From assembly GCA_025093985.1 (NCBI GenBank), contig JACAAK010000009.1, positions 3,162,001 to 3,226,000 on the forward strand: a stretch of 64,000 nucleotides of DNA, in the 5' to 3' direction. Under the pieces are notes generated by a model. That model saw only the letters and a list, made by a program, of their open reading frames with translations. It was not told where the DNA came from and searched no databases. Made by a program: the position numbers and the translations under genes. Each line of letters starts with the position of its first letter. Position 1 is the stretch's first letter. Below are positions 57,937-64,000 of this stretch, piece by piece. Source of the DNA: Calvatia gigantea (taxonomy: Eukaryota > Basidiomycota > Agaricomycetes > Agaricales > Lycoperdaceae).

Positions 57937-58255
57937 TGTATCCGAGGGTTTAAACCCCCACCTAAATTCCCACTCTACATTACTTATCTATAAAGCTCGC
58001 ACCGTGAGCCGGTACAATGATAGAAGTTTCATCAAACAGAGCCCCACGCGTCTTCATTCCTCACCTAAGAAATGTGTGCCACTGATATCCACATGCCAAC
58101 GGCGCATCGGACATCAGTAAAGTCGCAGCTCAGTATCTGTGCCCGAGCATTGGCCGCTTATTGCAAAGTGAATCGCTGAGATTGGGTGAGTCGCTCCTCC
58201 CAGACCAGTGGTGCCAATGCCGTCAGAAGTCCGATGACCATTAGCATATTTGCGA
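57937..58255. repeat. 319-bp direct repeat, copy 1 (3' end of a DUF6533 gene)
   Basis: Appears identical to 58,689-59,007. It holds the 3' flank and the last-exon tail of array copy 4 up to ..CATATTTGCGA, where the insert begins. Confidence 0.9.
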
Positions 58256-58688
58256 GCGGGGCGGTTGGAGCGGGGAGATATGGAAAAGGCAGAAAAGGGG
58301 GGGGGAGAGGAAAAAGGTGAGCCACATGTTTTTGGGAAATGAGGAGAGAAAAACTGACTCAGCTAGGGTTTGCTCTCGGCATTGCTTGTAAAGATCGTCT
58401 TCAATGGCTTTTAGGCGCTCCTGACTGATGATCGAGATGTCGAAGAGCTTGTGTTCCTCTCCTTTCAGCATCTCTTGGTGCCAGCTCCTACGGACTTCTG
58501 CCTGATAGGCGAGGAGAGCTTGGTCACCGTGGCGTTCCTTTCGAATCGGATGGGTGTCGAGTGCGATGTAGAATCTCATTAGCGGGACGAGGTAGTCATC
58601 GGACCAACCACAGCCACGCATGTGGTCAATCATGTTATTCTTCGCCGCTGTCATGTCTGCCCAGGAGAGGTGCTGATCTTGGATGACG
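58256..58688 (-). CDS. 433-bp inserted fragment with an open frame of unknown family
   Basis: On the minus strand, from 58,654, an open frame reads MTAAKNNMIDHMRGCGWSDD, then MRFYIALDTHPIRKERHGDQ, ALLAYQAEVRRSWHQEM and LKAIEDDLYKQCREQTLAE before a likely donor. Composition and the Trp/Arg-rich helical look differ from the DUF6533 surroundings, so it is foreign to this gene. I do not recognise the family; a transposon gag-like or captured cellular exon is possible. It sits between identical 319-bp repeats. Confidence 0.45.
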
Positions 58689-59007
58689 TGTATCCGAGGG
58701 TTTAAACCCCCACCTAAATTCCCACTCTACATTACTTATCTATAAAGCTCGCACCGTGAGCCGGTACAATGATAGAAGTTTCATCAAACAGAGCCCCACG
58801 CGTCTTCATTCCTCACCTAAGAAATGTGTGCCACTGATATCCACATGCCAACGGCGCATCGGACATCAGTAAAGTCGCAGCTCAGTATCTGTGCCCGAGC
58901 ATTGGCCGCTTATTGCAAAGTGAATCGCTGAGATTGGGTGAGTCGCTCCTCCCAGACCAGTGGTGCCAATGCCGTCAGAAGTCCGATGACCATTAGCATA
59001 TTTGCGA
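58689..59007. repeat. 319-bp direct repeat, copy 2
   Basis: Same sequence as copy 1, here continuous with the rest of DUF6533 array copy 4, so this is the native position. Confidence 0.9.
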
Positions 59008-60408
59008 ATGTTCAATATGATCCTACACGAAATCGTACTGATCAAATACCTCGGCATCCTAAAGGAAGTCATATGGAATCAAGGCGATCTCTCTTTCATA
59101 AGAATAAGACTTACACAGAGGAGAGGTCACGAATTGGACCTGTTGTAGCAAACCACAGAGTGACGCCTAATACAGAAATGACTACAAAATCCGCAACTCA
59201 GCTTTCTGTACCTTGTACCTATGAATGACACTATGGATCTCACCCAGGATAAGCAGATAATTCATGAGCGCATCATTGTAAATTTTCTCCACCAACCAGC
59301 TCTGGTCTTCCCTATATTTCTTTACTTTAGCTCAAGACATCATTCCGAAGAGGACTTGTGGTCACGGATTTCTGTAAGTGAGACCATCTCCCCCAAATCA
59401 AACTAAGAGGTTGACTCACTGGTTTCCACAATTATGATATCAATGGTTGACACAAAGATAAACCTGTTTGTGGTGACATCTGTAGTTGCTATAAAGCACT
59501 TGGGAATAATATCAGGACCTGGCGTGCTGACAACTAATTTCAACTGAAATGGGTGGAGATGTTTGACACGGCACAAACAATTTCGCTGACCTGCTATGCT
59601 TCGTTGAATCTTGGGAAGGAACAAAAAGAGAGTTGTGATTATGGCCTGGACATGCATACTAAGTCTTCCAAAGGGAGTGGAACGAACATCCTTAAGAACC
59701 CACAAGAGATACCAACAAGAACAACACCGCAGAAAAGCGCGTCCGTCCACATAAAGCATACGCCCGATAAATCAAAAGAACTAGAAAAACAGCCAAAGTC
59801 AGTAGGGGTTCAAGGGGGGTGGGCTGTACGCACAATGTGAACAAAGTTGTCCAATGCCAGACGACCAAAGATTTATCTTGAGGAGCTGAGTACAGACCTG
59901 TATCCAGAACACTTTGATCCCGACATTGCTTTGTCGGAACTACAAGATATCACATACTTTAACTGGAGAAGCCGACATAGCAATGGCTGAACCATCTCTC
60001 AGCCATGGTTCACCAATGTACTGTGGGTTCACTCACCGGCCAGGGCTGCCGGCCCATCAACAAAAGGTGAATAACGGGATATAAGGAAAATAATCTTGAC
60101 GATTGTCCACGGTGCCAACCAAAGAGCGTTGATCTGGATCTCTGGTTCAAGTTATGGAAGTAGGACTCTGACGACAGGGCACACCTCCGCTGCCAACGTA
60201 TGAAGATAATCTGCGGTGAATATGGTGAAAACCGCCACTATATTCTCATCAAATGGATGGGTTTCTCGTGTAAATGGTAAAACAGAATTACCCTTGCAAT
60301 ACTAAATAATAAGCTCAGTCTCAGCATTGAACAAGGACCTCAGAAGCATACGTGTGCCAAGATAAGCTGCTGAATGGTTGAGACCAATGTGTTGGCTTCC
60401 CCGTCCAT
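58866..60408 (-). CDS. DUF6533-type multi-pass membrane protein, array copy 4
   Basis: The start reads MDGEANTLVSTIQQLILAH before GTATGC. The core exon carries the D-Y-L-H-T-L-A-A-E-V type motif near 60,185-60,215, and the next exon a W-L-A-P-W-T-I-V-K-I-I-F-L-I-S-R-Y-S-P-F type stretch near 60,065-60,125. A membrane exon lies near 59,755 (I-Y-R-A-Y-A type). The C-terminal exon reads TISCRIILNIRKYANGHRTS and ends DTELRLY at 58,866. It appears complete, though every junction was not verified. Confidence 0.65.
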
Positions 60409-62120
60409 ACTAATAGTCTTAGGTGCTTAGTCGGGGTCGTAGTCGTGGTGATAGCAGGGGTAGGAAACACCATCCCCTCTGCATCTCAACCATTTATTCT
60501 AGGTTTCACTCCGTATCACTTTGGTGGTTATTTTTGATTGATACCCATGATACCCTTTGATCATCAGAAATGCATCACCCACAATCCATACCGTACTACT
60601 ATCGGATTATGCTTCATCTGTGTGGGCAGTGAGTGTTAAACCGCGTCTCACGCGAAAGGAATATCAACAGTTCTGTGGTTTCTGTAGTCCGCGAGCAGAA
60701 CACATGTCTCACCTGGCAACCTGGCAGACACACCCCCACCTGCGACTCTCTATAACCGAGCCCTTGTATCATGGAACATTAGCAACCATGCGGCCTCGGA
60801 ATGTGGAGGGAACTCTCATGAGATCTCTCAGTCCCACCCGGCAATGCCCATTCCGTCTAAAACAAGTTCTATCACTGAAAAGATGTCTCATGGCAATGTC
60901 AACCACTCCATGATGCAAGCTCAGCCTGATGTATGCTGGGGAAGTGGTAAACATATTTCTTAATGCGTACCACGTAGAAATTGAAAAAGAGGGTTACCTT
61001 CGGACCTTCACTTCGTGTGCACCCAAAAGTGGGTGGCGAAGAGTGTTCTCCGAAGCGTTGGGCCATCCACTGACACTTGGGAAAACCAGAAAAACCGCTG
61101 ATAACCTGACCCACTTCAGGGCGTCATACTGAAGGGAACACTTTTGGAGAAACCACAGCGCCGTCCCGATGGTTGACAGGAGTTGGCTTCTTCTGGCTAA
61201 CAGCAGTATCAGCTCCGAGTCCGAAGGTTGGAGAGACGGGAGGCATTGATTGATCAATCAATTGGATGGCAGAAGCTATTTAAGACTCACAAATACCACT
61301 GGTGGGCTTCACGCTCGCAGGACCGGTCACCCTCGGGAAGAGTAAGGGGGCCCGAGACAGGAAAGACGCCAAAAACCTCTCGGATACACTGGTACCAAAG
61401 TGCCAACGTACTAACGAACAGTCCCGGTCAGGAATGAAGCAGTCGCCGTGGGTGGCCACAAGGGAAGGGCGCATAGCAAGGTAACGAGGGTCAACCAGTC
61501 ACCAATTCCTTTAAAAGGGCCTTATATGTTGGCGATTCCTTACCACCCGCCCTCGGAATTTGTGCCTGCCAATTCCGAGGGCTCATACTGTCTGATTCAC
61601 GTGTGCGGTCGGGTTGATGATAGTGATGAACTTTGCATTTCTATCCTGCAACAAGCACAAGAACCAATCAGGCTCGGTACCAGTCGCCGATAGGACCAAC
61701 GAGCCGAAAGAAATCCTTGTAGTGATGATTTCGGCTCGTCGGTACTATCGGTGACTGGTACCGAGCTCGATTGGTTTCTTGTGAAGCGAGCCTACTGCTA
61801 AGACGTGACGGACATAGTCTAGACTAGCTTGGTATCTACGCCCGCTCGGCCGGGTGACATCGACGTCAGAACTAAAGTGTAATCAGATTATGCATGATTT
61901 TCTACTGAGTACTCTATGTTTCTTTGTTTGTGGGTATGTACTGTGTCACCATTAACCTACCCCAGCTTTCCTCTTACCCCACCGACCCGCAGAATTCCAT
62001 CGTAATGTGAGCCAACAAATAAATATAAGAAAAAAGAACAGCGAGCTTATCAGGCGAAGTTCGAGGTTGAGCGTATGCGAACTTCATGGCGATATCTGTC
62101 CGCCAACGATACGACTGATG
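60409..62120. other. Spacer between array copies 4 and 5
   Basis: Contains a partial copy of the spacer repeat (61,130-61,330), a MITE and the shared 3' flank of array copy 5. The plus-strand frame at 60,557-60,913 lies in sequence shared with other spacers and is unlikely to be a gene. Confidence 0.5.
61656..61783. mobile_element. 128-bp foldback MITE with AAG target duplication
   Basis: Ends CACAAGAACCAATC.. and ..GATTGGTTTCTTGTG. The arms pair over roughly 50 bases (GGCTCGGTACCAGTCGCCGA with its reverse complement). It is flanked by AAG at 61,653-61,655 and 61,784-61,786. The homologous spacer at 48,000 reads GCAACAAGC.AACCTACTG without the element, giving the empty site with one AAG. Confidence 0.8.
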
Positions 62121-63647
62121 TCAGTCGAATCTCAGCCCAGTACCGGCGCCCGAGCCTTGGCCCTCACTTGCAAAGCGAAGTCCTGAGACCGGCTGGGCTG
62201 TTTCTACCGTCCCGGCGATACCAACCCCGTCAGAGATCCGGTGTCCGTTGGCGTATTTACGAATGTTTAATATGACCCTTGATGAGAGAGCGCTGACGAA
62301 GTATCTTGGCATCCTGGAGGTTCATACAAGATCAGTACTATCTCTCTTTAGCAGGGGTTGTGACCCACGAGGACAGACCACGCATTGGTCCTGTTGTACA
62401 AAACCACACAACAACGCCTGCTGCGGAAATGACTAGCAATTATGTGACCGCTCTTCGTACTTCATACATATGAGTAGCACCTGAGAACTCACCAAGAAGA
62501 AGCAAGTAGTACAAGAATGCATCTCTGTATATCTTCCGTATCAACAAATTCCGGTCTTCCCTATATTTCTTCACTTTGGCCCAGGATATTACTCCGAAGA
62601 GGACTTAAGATAATGGGGATGCATGTCAGCTAGATTCCGTTCCCAGACGTGAAGGTTGGCTCACTAGTTTCCTGGACCATGAGAGCCATTGTTGAAACCA
62701 CAATAAGCCTGTTTGTAGAAATATCTATGTCGGCTACGAAGCACTTGGGGAAAATGTCGGGAACCTGTGAGCCGGCAGCTATATTTGACAGAATTAGACT
62801 ATGAGGGTTTGCGCAGGGACTTCACTTTTTGCTGACCTACTATGCTTCGTTGAATAATAGGAAGGAATACAAAGTCAGCGACAATCACGAACTGGTTGCA
62901 GGTTCTCAGTCCTACGAATGGATAGGCGGAGTACGCTTGAACACTCACAAGAGTTAATAATGAGAGTAAGACTGCGGAGAGGCGCGTCCGTCCAACTAAG
63001 GCATAGGCCCTATAGATCAGGAGGACTGGAAAACGGTTGGCATGAGTCAGAGCGTATGGGGAGATAGATTGTGCGCACTAAGTGAACAAGCTTGCCCTAT
63101 ACCTGCCGACCATAGCTCTATCCTGAGGAGCTGGGTACAAACCTATACTCGGAGTACCTCGATTACTCGCACAACAGGCCGAAAGTAAGTGAGGGAACGT
63201 ACCTCAGCCGAGGGACCTGACGTACCAATGACTAAAACTTTCTTAGGTTTATGCTCTGCTTATACCCAACGTCACCTACCGGCCAGGGTTGCAGGTCCAT
63301 CAATAAAAGGCGAGTAACGAGAAATTAGGAACACAATTTTGACAATCGTCCACGGTGCTGGCCAAAGTGAATTTATCTGCATTCAAGATTGGAACTTGTG
63401 AGCCGTATTTCGATGGGGGGGCGCACCTCTGCCGCCAACGTGTGGAAGTAATCCGCAACAAAGAATGTTAGAATTGCTACTACGTTTTATGGGTCAGGCA
63501 AACTCATGATGCATGCCGCTTAACAAGATACCTTTGCAATACTGAAATTAGAGTCAGTGTCGTCTCTAAGGAAAGACCACAGATGCTTACACGGGCTAGA
63601 AAAAGCTGCTGAACGGTCCAAATCAATGTGGTGAGGTCTCCGTCCAT
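62121..63647 (-). CDS. DUF6533-type multi-pass membrane protein, array copy 5
   Basis: The start reads MDGDLTTLIWTVQQLFLAR before GTAAGC. The core carries the D-Y-F-H-T-L-A-A-E-V type motif near 63,425-63,460, and the next exon the W-P-A-P-W-T-I-V-K-I-V-F-L-I-S-R-Y-S-P-F type stretch near 63,305-63,375. The membrane exon L-I-Y-R-A-Y-A-L-V-G-R-T-R-L-S is near 62,990. The C-terminal exon reads LSSRVILNIRKYANGHRISD and ends GTGLRFD at 62,121. It is closest to array copies 2 and 3. Predicted seven-helix membrane protein of unknown role. Confidence 0.7.
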
Positions 63648-64000
63648 AGTGATTGACTCTCAGGCAGGCCAGGTTAGGGCTGCGGGGGTGGCGACGGTGA
63701 TGATGGAGGAGCGATATCACCCCCCGCATTTAAACATTTCCTAAAATCACCTATCCCACAACGATACTTTTCCCGTTTTTCTTTTCGATTGATTGATCTC
63801 TGATCATCTGCGGGGCGACACCTACAATTCGTCCGTCCATCAGATGATGTGTCCTCAGCGCTCCTCCGGGCAGAGGTACTGGCTCGCAAGCACATAACGG
63901 GGCAGGCATTGATTATAGAACACATCAAATATGTACGGTCTAACGGCTTCTGCAATCCGTGAGTCAGGCTTATACTGTAAAAGTACACAGTATGATTACG
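63648..64000. other. 5' flank of array copy 5
   Basis: Matches the 5' flanks of array copies 2 and 3 (GATGATGTGTCCTCAGCGCTCC / GATGATGTGTTTTCGTTGCTCC). Presumed promoter; no gene seen before the window ends. Confidence 0.45.

Noticed and set aside
60557..60913. 118-codon plus-strand frame
   Set aside because: It lies in spacer sequence shared with other units, where the frame is not conserved.

Overview
The window reads as nuclear DNA of a filamentous basidiomycete, most likely an Agaricomycete (inference). Genes are split by many introns of about 50-60 bases with GT..AG ends. The recognisable families are typical of mushroom-forming fungi: DUF6533-type membrane proteins, TKL-type kinases, an HNH-nuclease-like gene, and fungal forms of Dsn1, Pbp1 and Vtc1. 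I saw no tRNA, rRNA, CRISPR or bacterial-style operon.

Layout. 0-2 kb: members of a small beta-rich protein family. 3.6-6.1 kb: a divergent housekeeping pair, a type II DnaJ (SIS1-like, -) and VTC1 (+). 6.5-9.6 kb: an HNH-like gene and a DUF6533 gene, both -. 12.1-13 kb: another beta-rich gene. 15.2-16.5 kb: a zinc-free MDR oxidoreductase with one frameshift. 16.9 kb: a 148-bp MITE. 17.3-18.9 kb: a + strand DUF6533 gene. 19.7-21.7 kb: two more beta-rich genes, one broken. 22.2-24.5 kb: the kinetochore gene DSN1. 24.9-29 kb: an ataxin-2/PBP1-like gene that appears to splice in frame into a TKL kinase. 29.5-31 kb: a DHHC palmitoyltransferase whose frame closes only with a one-nucleotide exon. 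32-38.3 kb: a tandem Hsp70-kinase / Hsp70-kinase locus. 39-63.7 kb: an array of DUF6533 genes and fragments interleaved with GST relics, an LTR fragment, MITEs, and decayed copies of DHHC and DSN1, with the DSN1 copy nested inside the DHHC copy.

Most notable points. (1) A TKL kinase module with a small shared N-terminal linker domain is joined to Hsp70 in two copies, through an intron of identical position and phase, and to a Pbp1-like protein in a third. (2) The DHHC gene carries a candidate 1-nt micro-exon. (3) The accessory region shows repeated duplication with insertion.

Caveat: single-base frameshifts occur in many otherwise conserved genes, several at short homopolymers, and one 345-bp tandem duplication differs between copies by scattered 1-2 base indels. 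Some 'pseudogene' calls may therefore be assembly errors. All exon boundaries come from reading splice signals and protein continuity; none is confirmed by RNA.
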